A DNA stretch of 64,000 nucleotides from Alphaproteobacteria bacterium (GCA_017307275.1 JAFKFK010000011.1:62001-126000); one strand, 5' to 3'; positions 8,802 through 19,113 are shown, counted from the stretch's first letter. The notes: generated by a model from the sequence alone, not told the origin. Numbers and translations: made by a program.

Positions 8802-9914
8802 TTACGCGGCCATTGCGGCCAACAGTGCCTCCCGGCGTCCGATGAAGTTGCGTCCGCGCTCGCCGGCGAGCGCATGATCGACGAGGGCCGTCCAATCCCG
8901 GGCGGCGATGCCGTGATCGGTGGCGCGTGTCGACACGCCGAGCTTTTCCAGCATCGCTTCGAGGCGCCCGGCGCCGGCCTGCAGGTTGGAGCCGAAGATG
9001 TTCTTCAGCGCCGCGTCGCAGGCGGGATCGCAGCCGGCGACCGCGCGCATCACCATGGGCAGGCTGAAGGAGCAGGCGATGCCGTGCGGCACGCCGTGAT
9101 GCAGGGTGAGATGATAGGAAAGCGAGTGGGCGAGCGAGGTCTTGGTGTTGGAGAAGGCAAGCCCGGCGAACAGGCTGGCGCGTGAGAGCCTCGACCGCAG
9201 ATCGGCGTCGCGCAGATTGTCGGCCAGAGCCGGCAGGGCTTCGAGCACTTCGCGGGCGGCCCGTTCAGCGAGTGCGGTCGACACCGGGTTGGCGTTGACG
9301 TTCCAGATGCTTTCCAGCGCGTGGCTGAGCGCATCGAGCCCGGTGCTGATGGTGATGCCGCGCGGCAGGCCGACTGTGAGCAGTGGATCGACCAAGGCCA
9401 CCTCGGGATAGAGGTTGGGCCGTGCGAGTGAGTACTTCTTCTTCGCTTCGGTATCCCACACCGTGGCCCAACTCGTGACCTCGCTGCCGGTTCCCGATGT
9501 CGTCGAAATGGCAATGATTGGCGTGCTACCCAGCGCTTCGCCATTCTTGCCCGTTTCGAGGAAGGTGCGGACGCGGGAGAAGTCTCCCGACGCGGCGGCG
9601 AGCACTTTGGCGGCGTCGATGACCGAGCCGCCGCCCAGGGCGACGATGGCCTCGATGGGCTTGTCCGCGGCCGCATAAAGCCGGCAGGACTGGGTGAGGC
9701 CGATGAAATCGGGATTGGGACCGATATTGCGCACCAGAGCGGCAGGTTCGCCTGCAAGTGCGGTGAGGCGACGCGTCAGCTCGGCGAAGATGTTGCCGCC
9801 GTTGGCGTCGTCATAGGTGACGAGGCAGTAGGTCCGTCCGGCCAGGACCTGGCCGATGCTCTCGAACGTACCTGCGCCGAATTTCACATCGACCGGATTA
9901 CGGTAGCGCCACAT
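8802..9914 (-). CDS. Phosphonate-locus iron-containing alcohol dehydrogenase
   Basis: A 370-residue group III (iron-type) alcohol dehydrogenase. GGGS (94-97) and TTSGTGSE (138-145) form the NAD-binding part; the four metal ligands are visible as D194, H198, H263 and H277. I start it at ATG 9914, which has GGGAGAG upstream, rather than at a TTG 13 codons earlier. Iron ADHs form a recognised family linked to phosphonate loci, probably acting on an alcohol or aldehyde made from the phosphonate. Here it heads the phnDCE operon and is divergent from the LysR gene. The actual substrate is unproven. Confidence 0.88.
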   Translation of the reverse strand: MWRYRNPVDVKFGAGTFESIGQVLAGRTYCLVTYDDANGGNIFAELTRRLTALAGEPAALVRNIGPNPDFIGLTQSCRLYAAADKPIEAIVALGGGSVIDAAKVLAAASGDFSRVRTFLETGKNGEALGSTPIIAISTTSGTGSEVTSWATVWDTEAKKKYSLARPNLYPEVALVDPLLTVGLPRGITISTGLDALSHALESIWNVNANPVSTALAERAAREVLEALPALADNLRDADLRSRLSRASLFAGLAFSNTKTSLAHSLSYHLTLHHGVPHGIACSFSLPMVMRAVAGCDPACDAALKNIFGSNLQAGAGRLEAMLEKLGVSTRATDHGIAARDWTALVDHALAGERGRNFIGRREALLAAMAA

Positions 9915-9971
9915 CCGCGCCTCTCCCGAGATTTCTTGTTCCTTGGTGGACAATCCTCGGGGTCGACCTCA

Positions 9972-9990
9972 CATTTATCCAATTCAAATG
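9972..9990. promoter_or_regulatory. LysR-type binding palindrome between the ADH-phn operon and its LysR gene
   Basis: CATTT and AAATG are exact arms around 9 bases, giving the classic T-N11-A LysR box. It sits in the 104-base divergent region, 29 bases before the LysR ATG. This is the usual place for an autoregulatory and activating LysR site. The region is also clearly more AT-rich than its surroundings. Confidence 0.55.
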
Positions 9991-10018
9991 AAATCATCGC
10001 AGCATTGAGAAAATCAAT

Positions 10019-10936
10019 ATGAGGCACACCCAGCTCCGATCCTTCCATGCTGTCGCCCAGCGCATGAGTTTCACCGTCGCCGCGCGCGAACTGGGCGTCA
10101 GCCAGCCCACAATCACCACGCAAGTGAAGTCGCTGGAGCAGGAATTCGGGGTCGAGCTGTTCGTTCGTCGCGGCCGCCGCATCGAACTCACGGAGACCGG
10201 CGGCGGTCTGCTCGACATCACGCGCCGGCTGTTCGCCGACGAGAAGGACGCTGCGGACTATCTGAACGAGACGCGCGGTCTCAAGACGGGGCACCTGCGC
10301 GTCGGTGCCGTGGGGCCCTATCACGTCACCGACATGCTGGCTGCCTTCAACGTCCGCTATCCCGGGATCTACGTCTCCGTCACCGTCGGCAACTCACGCG
10401 ACACGTTGCGTGACCTGCTCGACTATCGCACCGACGTCGCGGTTCTGGCGCATGTCGATCCCGATACCCGTCTGGTCGCCATTCCCTATCGCCGGCATCG
10501 CGTCGTGGTGATGTGTCCGGCCGATCACGCCTTCGCCAGTCGGCGCGCGATCCGCGCGCGCGATATGGAAGGCGAGCGGTTGATCGTGCGTGAGGCCGGC
10601 TCGACCACGCGCCGCGCCTTCGACCAGGCGATGCGCGAAAAGGATGTGCGGCCGAAGGTGGTGATGGAGATCGGCAGCCGCGAATCGATCCGCGAGGCGG
10701 TGGCCAAGGGCATCGGCCTCGGCGTCGTTTCCGAGATGGAATTCATCCCCGATCCGCGTATCCGTGCGCTGCAGGTGTCGGATGCCGAGATCTATACCTA
10801 CGCCCATGTCGTGCATCTGCGTGAACGGCAGAACGCACGTCTGGTTCGGGCCTTTCTCGCGGAGCTGAGCGGCCTCTTGGCCGTTACCCCCGGCGCACGC
10901 TCGCGCCGCCGTCCACCGGCAAGGTCACGCCGGTGA
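10019..10936 (+). CDS. LysR-family regulator of the phosphonate locus
   Basis: A 305-residue LysR regulator: winged helix-turn-helix at residues 1-60 (FHAVAQRMSFTVAARELGVSQ region) and a periplasmic-binding-like effector domain from about 90 to 290. It resembles the LysR group associated with aminoethylphosphonate catabolism. It is divergent from the iron ADH-phnDCE operon, with a LysR box between. The 3' end overlaps the SDR gene on the other strand by 53 bases, and the last 15 or so residues (Arg-rich) lie outside the conserved fold. The effector is unknown. Confidence 0.9.
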   Translation: MRHTQLRSFHAVAQRMSFTVAARELGVSQPTITTQVKSLEQEFGVELFVRRGRRIELTETGGGLLDITRRLFADEKDAADYLNETRGLKTGHLRVGAVGPYHVTDMLAAFNVRYPGIYVSVTVGNSRDTLRDLLDYRTDVAVLAHVDPDTRLVAIPYRRHRVVVMCPADHAFASRRAIRARDMEGERLIVREAGSTTRRAFDQAMREKDVRPKVVMEIGSRESIREAVAKGIGLGVVSEMEFIPDPRIRALQVSDAEIYTYAHVVHLRERQNARLVRAFLAELSGLLAVTPGARSRRRPPARSRR

Positions 10937-11684
10937 TGAAAGCGGCCTCGTCGGAGGCAAGGAACAGCGCGGCATTGGCGACGTCCCAGCCGGTCCCCAT
11001 CTTCTTGCGCAGCGGCACCTTGGAATCGCGCTCGGCCTCGACCTCGGCACGGGTCTTGTTGAACGTGCGCGCCCGCGTATCGACGGCCATCGGCGTGTTC
11101 ATCAGACCGGGCAGGATGACATTGGCACGGATGCCGTACTGGGCGTTCTGGTAGGCAAGCTGCTCGGTGAAGGCAACCATCGCGGCCTTGGTCGCCTTGT
11201 AGGCGACATAGGGATAGGTCGTGATCACGGCCATCGAGGAGATGTTGATGATGGCGCCGCTCTCCTGCTGGCGCATGATCGGCAGCACGTGCTTGGCAGC
11301 AAAGATGCAGCTCTTGAGGTTGATCGCGGTGCAGCGATCGAACGCCTCCTCGGTGATGTCGCCCAGCTCGGCATCGCCACCAGACAGCGAGACGCCGACA
11401 TTGTTGTGCAGGATGTCGATGCGGCCCCATCGTCCATGCGCATCGGCGATCATCTTCTTGATGTCGCCTTCCTTGGTGACGTCCGCCTTGAACGCCTCGG
11501 CGACGCCTTGGCCCTGACGGATCAGGTCGACGGTTTCCTGGGCCGACGCGAGGTTGTGGTCGACGCACAGGACCTTGGCGCCTTCGCGCGCGAAGGTGAG
11601 GGCGGTGGCGCGGCCATTGCCCATGCCTTCGCCCGGGCTCTGTCCGGCGCCGACGACGATGGCTACGCGATCCTTGAGACGCAT
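10884..11684 (-). CDS. SDR-family oxidoreductase
   Basis: A 266-residue short-chain dehydrogenase/reductase. The cofactor motif is a variant, GAGQSPGEGMG (12-22), followed by HNNVG (93-97); the catalytic Ser is near 150 and YKATK (Y162, K166) is clear. It is the last gene of a seven-gene leftward operon that starts at 16965. One base separates it from the CMD gene. Its sequence is similar in style to the second SDR of the same operon (both have the extended GxxGxGxGNGRA motif), which suggests related roles. Substrate unknown. Confidence 0.9.
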   Translation of the reverse strand: MRLKDRVAIVVGAGQSPGEGMGNGRATALTFAREGAKVLCVDHNLASAQETVDLIRQGQGVAEAFKADVTKEGDIKKMIADAHGRWGRIDILHNNVGVSLSGGDAELGDITEEAFDRCTAINLKSCIFAAKHVLPIMRQQESGAIINISSMAVITTYPYVAYKATKAAMVAFTEQLAYQNAQYGIRANVILPGLMNTPMAVDTRARTFNKTRAEVEAERDSKVPLRKKMGTGWDVANAALFLASDEAAFITGVTLPVDGGASVRRG

Positions 11685-11685
11685 G

Positions 11686-12240
11686 TCACTTCACTCCGGG
11701 GATTGGATACTGCTTCAGCACTTCCTTGTAGTGAGGCTCGTTGTCGATCTGCATGGTGGCGAGCACCCGTACGACGGCGCAGTAGAAGGCGATGGTGAGC
11801 ACCAGGTCGGTCATGTGCTCGTTGGAGAGATCCTTCTTGATCTCGGCGAAGGTGGCGTCGGACATGGCGAGGTCCTTCACCATCTCACGAGCGCCCTTCA
11901 GGATCGCCTTGGCCAGCGGTTCGAGGTTGCTGGGCTTGCCCTCGGTCTCGGCCATCAGGGCCTTGATGTCGTCGTCGGTGACGCCGAATTCCTTGCCGAT
12001 CTTCACGTGGTGCGTGAATTCGTATTCCGACTTCTCCATCCAGCCGACCTGCAGGATCGCAAGCTCGCGCAGCCGCGGGTCCAGCTTGCTCTTGAAGCGG
12101 ATGAAACCGCCCATGCCGTTGAAGGCGCGCGCCATGTCCGGCGAATTCACCAGCAGTTTGTGCAGGTTGGTGTTGCGCTTCAGCATGTCGCGATATTCGG
12201 GCGCGACTTGATCAGCCTCGAGATAGGGCAGGCGGGCCAT
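11686..12240 (-). CDS. Carboxymuconolactone decarboxylase-fold protein
   Basis: A 184-residue CMD/AhpD-fold protein. The core LRELAILQVGWMEKSEYEF, then HHVKIGKEFGVTDDDI, matches the family. The CxxC pair of peroxidase-type AhpD is absent, so a thiol peroxidase role is unlikely; gamma-carboxymuconolactone decarboxylase-like chemistry or another role is left open. Start ATG with AAGGAAAC upstream. It lies between two SDR genes in the operon. Confidence 0.85.
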   Translation of the reverse strand: MARLPYLEADQVAPEYRDMLKRNTNLHKLLVNSPDMARAFNGMGGFIRFKSKLDPRLRELAILQVGWMEKSEYEFTHHVKIGKEFGVTDDDIKALMAETEGKPSNLEPLAKAILKGAREMVKDLAMSDATFAEIKKDLSNEHMTDLVLTIAFYCAVVRVLATMQIDNEPHYKEVLKQYPIPGVK

Positions 12241-12258
12241 CGATGTTTCCTTCGGATG

Positions 12259-13071
12259 TCAGTGGTCTTGCGAATCGCGCTCCGGCCCCTGCAGGGTCAC
12301 GCCGCCGTCGACGGTCAGCACCTGGCCAGTGATGTAGCGGGCGTGTGCCGACAGCAGGAAGCGCACGGCGTGGCCAACGTCCCAGCCCGTGCCTTCGGTC
12401 TTCAGCACCGATGCCCTGGTGCGCTGAGATCGAGCGGCATCGCTCATGCCGCGGGCATAGACCATCGGCGTATACATCGGGCCCGGGCAGATGCAGTTGA
12501 CTCGGATATTGTCCTTGCCGTGGTCGACCGCCATTGCCTTGGTCAGCCCGATCACCGCGGCCTTCGACGTGGTGTAGGTCGTGAGGCCGCGCGGCCGAAG
12601 TGCCGAGATCGAGGAGATATTGACGATCGCGCCGCCCTTGGCCGTCTTGATCATCGCCGGAATCGCATGCTTGGAGACCAGGAACATCGTTTCGACGTTG
12701 ATCTGCATGACGCGACGAAATTCGTCGGGCTTCTCCTCTACGACCGAGCCGCGGCTGCCGATGCCGATATTGTTGTCGAGAAAGTCGAGGCGGCCCCAGT
12801 GATCGACCGCGGCGTCGACCAGCCGCTTGCACTCCGCTTCTTGCGTCATGTCGCCGGCGAACGCTGCGGCGTGGCCGCCTTCGGCCTTGATCATCTCGAC
12901 GGTCCGTTCCGCGAGCTTCAGCTCTCGGTCGGCCACCAGCACATGCGTGCCCGAACGCGCCAGCAGGATGGCGGCAGCGCGGCCGTTGCCGATGCCGTCG
13001 CCTGCAGCGCCGCCGCCGGAAATGATCGCGACCTTGCCGGACAGGCCGGCATCGTCCTCGGGACCCTTCAT
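12259..13071 (-). CDS. SDR-family oxidoreductase
   Basis: A 270-residue SDR. The cofactor motif is SGGGAAGDGIGNG (18-30), then DNNIG (99-103), catalytic Ser near 153 and YTTSK (Y166, K170). The ATG at 13071 has GAGGAGAATGCG before it; the frame is open further upstream but that stretch overlaps the SMP-30 gene and lacks similarity. It belongs to the seven-gene operon, 10 bases after the SMP-30 stop. It ends with the usual SDR segment TVDGGVTLQG. Confidence 0.9.
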   Translation of the reverse strand: MKGPEDDAGLSGKVAIISGGGAAGDGIGNGRAAAILLARSGTHVLVADRELKLAERTVEMIKAEGGHAAAFAGDMTQEAECKRLVDAAVDHWGRLDFLDNNIGIGSRGSVVEEKPDEFRRVMQINVETMFLVSKHAIPAMIKTAKGGAIVNISSISALRPRGLTTYTTSKAAVIGLTKAMAVDHGKDNIRVNCICPGPMYTPMVYARGMSDAARSQRTRASVLKTEGTGWDVGHAVRFLLSAHARYITGQVLTVDGGVTLQGPERDSQDH

Positions 13072-13081
13072 CGCATTCTCC

Positions 13082-13921
13082 TCACGGCAATCCGGCGCCG
13101 GGCACATCGACCCGCATGGTCTCGATCCGGCCGTCGCGCTTGTCGGCGATGGCGGGGCCGCTGCCGCTGTTGGTGACGACGAACAGGGTGCGCCGATCCT
13201 GGCCGCCCAGCATGCAAGCATAGGCCGCGCGTGCCCCGAGATCGAGGTCGTGGGTGACCTTGCCGCCTTCCAGCACACGGATCATGTGATGGGTGAAGGC
13301 GCCGGTGACCCAGATGCCGCCTTCGGCATCGAGGCAGATGCCGTCGGGATTGCAGTTGGGCGTTTCCGCCCAGATGCGGCGGTTCGAGAGCGTGCCATCG
13401 GCCGCGATGTCGAAGGCCGTCAGGCGCTTGGCGAAGGTCTCGCCGATGATCATCGTCTTGCCATCGGGCGTGATGACGGTGCCGTTGGGGAACATCAGAC
13501 CGTCGGCCGCCTGATGCACCGAGCGGTCGGGATCGACGCGGACGAGGACGGCGGCACGCGGCTCCTCGCCGGCATGGCGATCGAAGCCGAAATTGCCGAC
13601 ATAGGCGCGGCCCTTGGCATCGACGATCATGTCGTTGCAATGACCCGTCGCGAGCGGCTTGAGTTCGGCTTCGACCGAGAGCTTGCCGTCGGCAAAGCGC
13701 ATCAGCCGGCGGTCGGTCATGCTGACGATCAGCATCGTGCCGTCGGGCCGCCAGCCGAGGCCGGACGGCCGGCCCGGCACTTCGACGATGGTCTCGGCAT
13801 TGCCAGCTTCGTCGACGGTCCGCACTTGATGGACGTAGAAATCGGAGAACCACAGCTTGCCGTCGCGCCAGCGCGGCCCTTCGCCGAAGCTCAGCCCGAC
13901 GAGAAGAGGTTCGAGCTTCAT
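13082..13921 (-). CDS. SMP-30/gluconolactonase-family lactonase
   Basis: A 279-residue six-bladed beta-propeller protein of the SMP-30/regucalcin family. Visible family marks are LSFGEGPRWRDGKLWFSDF at the N-terminus (metal-ligand Glu in GEGP), NDMIVDAKGRAYVGNFGFD in the middle (ligand Asn), and CLDAEGGIWV towards the end. Such enzymes hydrolyse sugar or other lactones using a divalent metal. The ATG at 13921 overlaps the stop of the upstream MBL gene (ATGA), so the two are translationally coupled. Confidence 0.9.
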   Translation of the reverse strand: MKLEPLLVGLSFGEGPRWRDGKLWFSDFYVHQVRTVDEAGNAETIVEVPGRPSGLGWRPDGTMLIVSMTDRRLMRFADGKLSVEAELKPLATGHCNDMIVDAKGRAYVGNFGFDRHAGEEPRAAVLVRVDPDRSVHQAADGLMFPNGTVITPDGKTMIIGETFAKRLTAFDIAADGTLSNRRIWAETPNCNPDGICLDAEGGIWVTGAFTHHMIRVLEGGKVTHDLDLGARAAYACMLGGQDRRTLFVVTNSGSGPAIADKRDGRIETMRVDVPGAGLP

Positions 13922-14802
13922 GGTTGTTCGTCCCATTCGAGCCGGAAGGCATTGCCCTCGGGTTTGACGTAGCCCGCATTGGCGCCCGGGAAATGGGCAG
14001 GGCAGAGGAGCGCGTTGCTTTCGACGCAATCCTCCAGCAGTAGGCGGCGCGAGCGTGCCGACATGTCCTGGTCCCAGCAGAACTGGCTCGACCAGTCGGG
14101 GTGATAGACCTGGATCGGATGATGCATGATATCGCCCGAGAAGGTCGCCGTGCGCCCAGCGTCCTTCAGGTTGATGGCGATCGAGCCCGGCGTATGGCCG
14201 GGATAGTCCTTGATGGTGAGCAGCGGGTCGGGCTGGTGATCGCTCTCGATCATCACGGCCTTGCCGGCCTCGACGATCGGCAGCACCGAATCGTCGAACG
14301 AGCCGTCGTTCACCTTGCCTTCGCCCTGCGTGCCGCGCTCGGTTTCCCAGTGCGCGTACTCACGCTTGCCGAACAGGTATTTTGCGTTGGGAAACGTCGG
14401 CACCCAGCGGCCGTTCTCGAGCTTGGTGTTCCAGCCGACATGGTCGACATGCAGGTGCGTGCACATCACGAAATCGACGGACTCGGGCGGGCAGCCGCAG
14501 GCGCGCAGCCGGTTGAGGAACGGCGTGTCGAGCTTGTTCCAGCCGGGATTGTGCCGCTGCTTGTCGTTGCCGAGGCAGGTGTCGATCAGGATGGTGTGGC
14601 GGCCGGTCTTCACGATCCAGGTATGGACCGATCCGACAAGACGATCCGAGCCTGCCTCGACATGCGTCGGCACCATCCAGTGCTTCTGCGCATCGAAGGC
14701 CTGCTGGTCGAACTTCGGAAACATGCGGTTGGGACGAAAGCCCGCCGCGCACAGTTCCTCGACCTTTTCGATGGTGGCTCCGCCGATCCTGCGAACGGTC
14801 AT
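13918..14802 (-). CDS. Metallo-beta-lactamase-fold hydrolase
   Basis: A 294-residue MBL-fold hydrolase with the zinc motif THLHVDH (115-121), a later GHTPGS histidine, SGDIMHHP (bridging Asp) and a C-terminal PAHFPG histidine. The pattern fits quorum-quenching-lactonase-like and related esterases, but the substrate is not determined. It overlaps SMP-30 by 4 bases, and two lactonase-type folds in a row suggest that a lactone is opened in this pathway. Start ATG with GGAAGG upstream. Confidence 0.88.
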   Translation of the reverse strand: MTVRRIGGATIEKVEELCAAGFRPNRMFPKFDQQAFDAQKHWMVPTHVEAGSDRLVGSVHTWIVKTGRHTILIDTCLGNDKQRHNPGWNKLDTPFLNRLRACGCPPESVDFVMCTHLHVDHVGWNTKLENGRWVPTFPNAKYLFGKREYAHWETERGTQGEGKVNDGSFDDSVLPIVEAGKAVMIESDHQPDPLLTIKDYPGHTPGSIAINLKDAGRTATFSGDIMHHPIQVYHPDWSSQFCWDQDMSARSRRLLLEDCVESNALLCPAHFPGANAGYVKPEGNAFRLEWDEQP

Positions 14803-14818
14803 GGCGTGGCTTCCTTCC

Positions 14819-15931
<1,113 letters not shown>

Positions 15932-15984
15932 CCTGAACTCCCCGTGCTGCGGCGCGAAGCCTAAAGCAGGGGAGCGGTCCTAGT

Positions 15985-16965
15985 CTACGCCGTGGCGCGA
16001 TCGGCGAGTGTTCGCGCCATTTCAGACTTCGCCTCGCGATACTGCGAGATCAGGCGGCGGCAGAGATCGGCAGTCGTCGGCACATCCTCGATATTTCCGA
16101 CACCGTGACCGGCCGTGTAGATATCCTTCCAGCGCTTCTTGTTCTCCGCCGAGTCGACGATCTTGCCGGGAAGCGTCGTGCGCAGCACGTCGAGGTCGAT
16201 TCCCGCAGCGAGCAGGCTGGGCGTCAGCCAGTTGGCCGGCGCACCGTCGATCGACGCCGTGAGAAAGACGTCGGTGGCGCGGGTGTTCAGGATCATCTCC
16301 TTGTGCGCCTGCGCGGCCATTGCCTCCCGCGTCGCGATGAAGCGCGTGCCGATATAGGCGAGGTCGGCGCCCATCGCTTCGGCGGCCAGCACATCGCGTC
16401 CCGTCGTCTGTCCGCCCGCCAGCACCACGGCGAAGCTGTCACCCAGTTGCCGCACTTCGTTCATCAAGGCGAAGGGATTGATCGTGCCGGTATGGCCGCC
16501 AGCGCCACCGGCGACGGCGATGACGCCATCGACTCCGGCCTCCAGCGCCTTCTCGGCATGGCGCCGGTTGGCGATGTCATGCAGGGCGACGGCGCCCCAG
16601 CCGTGGATGCGTTTGATCGCGTCACCCGGCGCGCCCTTGGACGTCAGCACCACCGGCACCTTGTATTTCTCGACCAGCTCGAGATCGCCCGGATAGCGCG
16701 GGTTGGAGGCATGCACGACGAGATTCACCGCCCAGGGCGCGGGCTGTCGGCCGGCATCTTCGAGCCGCTTCATGCCCTCGACCATCTCGTCGAGCCAGTG
16801 CTGGAATTCCTCGCGGCTGCGGGTGCCGTGCGCGGGAAAGCTTCCCATGATCCCTTCGCCGCAACAGGCGAGTGCCAGGGCGGGGTTAGAAACGAGGAAC
16901 ATCGGGGCGGCGATGGCGGGGATCGCCATGCGCTCCATCAATCTCTGTACGTCAGCGCGCGGCAT
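15985..16965 (-). CDS. Nitronate monooxygenase / FMN-dependent 2-nitropropane dioxygenase family
   Basis: A 326-residue FMN TIM-barrel enzyme. The N-terminal PAIAAPMFLVSNPALA and the AGGAGGHTG loop (152-160, with the conserved His158) are diagnostic, as are GADLAYIGTRF and the phosphate-binding GGQTTGRDV. Members oxidise alkyl nitronates, and some are enoyl reductases. It is the first gene of the leftward operon ending at 10884 and is divergent from a luciferase-like gene (107 bases between starts). Confidence 0.87.
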   Translation of the reverse strand: MPRADVQRLMERMAIPAIAAPMFLVSNPALALACCGEGIMGSFPAHGTRSREEFQHWLDEMVEGMKRLEDAGRQPAPWAVNLVVHASNPRYPGDLELVEKYKVPVVLTSKGAPGDAIKRIHGWGAVALHDIANRRHAEKALEAGVDGVIAVAGGAGGHTGTINPFALMNEVRQLGDSFAVVLAGGQTTGRDVLAAEAMGADLAYIGTRFIATREAMAAQAHKEMILNTRATDVFLTASIDGAPANWLTPSLLAAGIDLDVLRTTLPGKIVDSAENKKRWKDIYTAGHGVGNIEDVPTTADLCRRLISQYREAKSEMARTLADRATA

Positions 16966-17072
16966 GGTCGATCTGGTGCGGTTCGTGCTTCCGCCTTGCG
17001 GCAGTTGTGGTGGCGTTCAATTCACTCTGCACATGGTGGCCTGTGCTAGGGTCGCGGTCCACGGAGGACTTC

Positions 17073-18287
17073 ATGGCACAGACCGGCAATCATAAGGGGC
17101 TCACATTCGGCATCTTCCTGGCGCCGTTTCATCGCGTGGGCGAGAACCCGACGCTCGCGATGGCGCGCGACATGGAACTGATCGAGTGGATCGACGAGCT
17201 GGGCTTCGACGAAGCCTGGATCGGTGAGCACCACTCCGCCGGTTGGGAAACCATCGCCTCTCCGGAAGTGTTCATCGGCGCCGCCATCGAACGTACGCGC
17301 TATATTCGACTGGGTTCGGGCGTGACCAGCCTGCCGTATCACCATCCGCTGATGGTGGCGAACCGCTTCGTCCAGCTCGATCACATGTCGCGCGGGCGCA
17401 CCATGCTGGGTTGCGGGCCGGGCGCGCTGCCGTCCGACGCCTACATGATGGGTATCGAACCCTCGACGCAGCGGCCGCGCATGGAGGAGGCGCTGGCGGC
17501 GATCATGGCGCTGCTGAAGTGCGAGGAGCCGGTCACCATGAAGACCGACTGGTTCGAGCTGAAGGAAGCGCGGCTGCATCTTGCGCCCTACAGCTATCCG
17601 CATTTCCCGATTGCCTGCGCCAGCACCATCACGCCCTCGGGCATGATCGCTGCCGGCAAGCACGGGCTCGGCGTGCTCTCGATCGGCGCCGGCATTCCCG
17701 GTGGGCCGGAGATGCTCGGCAAGCAGTGGGGCATCTACGAGGAGACGGCGGCCAAGCACGGCAAGACGGCCGACCGCGGCAAGTGGCGCGTCGTGGTGAA
17801 TGCCCATATCGCCGAGGACGACGAGCAGGCGCTGCGCGAGGTCAATGCCGGCGAGCGACGCGAGACCGTCACCTACTTCGAGGACACACTTGGCCGCCCG
17901 CCGGGCCGCGCCGACGATCCGCTGCGCGACGGCGTGAAGATGGGCACGACCCTGGTCGGCAGCCCCGACACGGTCGCCAAGGGCATCGAACGGCTGCTCG
18001 GCTTCTCCAATGGCGGGTTTGGCGGCGTCCTGTTCCGAGCCCACGAATGGGCGACGCGCGAGCAGACGATGCGTTCGTACGAACTCTTCGCGCGCTACGT
18101 GATGCCGCGTTTCCAGGGTTCGCTCGACACGATCGTCAATTCGAACCAGTGGGCCAAGGACAACCGCAAGGGCATCTTCGGTCCCAACGTCGCGGCGGTG
18201 AAGAAGGCCTTCACCGATGCCGGCCGCGAAGCGCCGGACGAGTTCCGCGCCCGCACGCCCGGCGCGCGCGACGTCGCTGCCGACTGA
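17073..18287 (+). CDS. LLM-class (luciferase-like) flavin-dependent oxidoreductase
   Basis: A 404-residue TIM-barrel monooxygenase of the bacterial luciferase family. The ATG at 17073 has GGAGG upstream. FDEAWIGEHHSAGWE and the later GSGVTSLPYHHP, then GRTMLGCGPGALPSDA, match the LLM pattern, using reduced flavin from a partner reductase. The C-terminal half (NGGFGGVLFRAHEWA) is normal for larger members. It is divergent from the nitronate monooxygenase operon, which points to shared regulation. Substrate unknown. Confidence 0.9.
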   Translation: MAQTGNHKGLTFGIFLAPFHRVGENPTLAMARDMELIEWIDELGFDEAWIGEHHSAGWETIASPEVFIGAAIERTRYIRLGSGVTSLPYHHPLMVANRFVQLDHMSRGRTMLGCGPGALPSDAYMMGIEPSTQRPRMEEALAAIMALLKCEEPVTMKTDWFELKEARLHLAPYSYPHFPIACASTITPSGMIAAGKHGLGVLSIGAGIPGGPEMLGKQWGIYEETAAKHGKTADRGKWRVVVNAHIAEDDEQALREVNAGERRETVTYFEDTLGRPPGRADDPLRDGVKMGTTLVGSPDTVAKGIERLLGFSNGGFGGVLFRAHEWATREQTMRSYELFARYVMPRFQGSLDTIVNSNQWAKDNRKGIFGPNVAAVKKAFTDAGREAPDEFRARTPGARDVAAD

Positions 18288-18306
18288 TCGTTATCGCCAG
18301 CGAAGG

Positions 18307-19113
18307 CTAGAACGTCTTCTTGTCGCCGGGGTTCATTTCCAGAACCTCGGTCGAGGTCTGGCCCAGCGCCGTCTTGTACTCCGCGGGCGTTCCGCGGAGG
18401 AACGGGTTGGTGCCGTAGTGGACCGGCAGCGCCATCTTGGGCTTCAGCATTTCCCTGGTGGCGTAGGCGGCATCCTTGGGGCTCATGACGAAGTGGCCGC
18501 CGATGGGGATCAGGATCAGGTCCGGCTTGTAGTAGTCGCCGATCAGCTTCATGTCGCCGAACAGGCCGGTGTCGCCCATCTGGTAGATCTTGAAGCCGTT
18601 CTCGAGCTCGATGATGAAGCCCACGGGTTCGCCGGCCGCATAGACGGTGTCCTTACCGGTGGCGGGGTCCTTCAGCACCATCTCCGATGAATGCTCGGCA
18701 TGGACCTGGGTGATCTTCACGCCGGGGAAGGGCTCGATCGTGCCGGACTTGTTCATGCGCGGCCCCAGGTTGGCCGGCAGGACACCCAGGGTCGTCAGCG
18801 TCTGGTTGAGGCCGGCCGGCGCCCACATCGGCACATTGTGCTTCTTGGCGAGTTCGACGGCGTCGCCGAGATGATCGCCATGGCCATGCGTCACGAGGAT
18901 CAGGTCGACCTTGCCCAGCGCATCGAGGTTCTTGAGCTCCTGCGGCGTCTTCGGGTTCGCCATGATCCAGGGATCGATCATGATCACCTTGCCGGCCGCC
19001 GTCGTGAGCTTGAAGGCCGACTGGCCGAACCATTGCAGTTCGGGCTTGCCTTGCGCATGTGCGGCGCTGAACCACAGGCTTGCACCCAGGATGAAGGCGA
19101 TGAGGCGGACCAT
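18307..19113 (-). CDS. Exported MBL-fold metal-dependent hydrolase (UPF0173-like)
   Basis: A 268-residue MBL-fold protein with a signal peptide (residues 1-20, ending AHA), so probably periplasmic. HGHGDH (76-81) is the zinc motif; QVHAEHSS, GDTGLFGDMK and a late PVHYGTNPF supply the other ligands. This layout is that of the UPF0173/YtkL-like hydrolases, though those are usually cytoplasmic and shorter (about 230 residues). It converges on the LLM gene with a 19-base gap and is divergent from the thiolase-fold gene. Confidence 0.85.
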   Translation of the reverse strand: MVRLIAFILGASLWFSAAHAQGKPELQWFGQSAFKLTTAAGKVIMIDPWIMANPKTPQELKNLDALGKVDLILVTHGHGDHLGDAVELAKKHNVPMWAPAGLNQTLTTLGVLPANLGPRMNKSGTIEPFPGVKITQVHAEHSSEMVLKDPATGKDTVYAAGEPVGFIIELENGFKIYQMGDTGLFGDMKLIGDYYKPDLILIPIGGHFVMSPKDAAYATREMLKPKMALPVHYGTNPFLRGTPAEYKTALGQTSTEVLEMNPGDKKTF

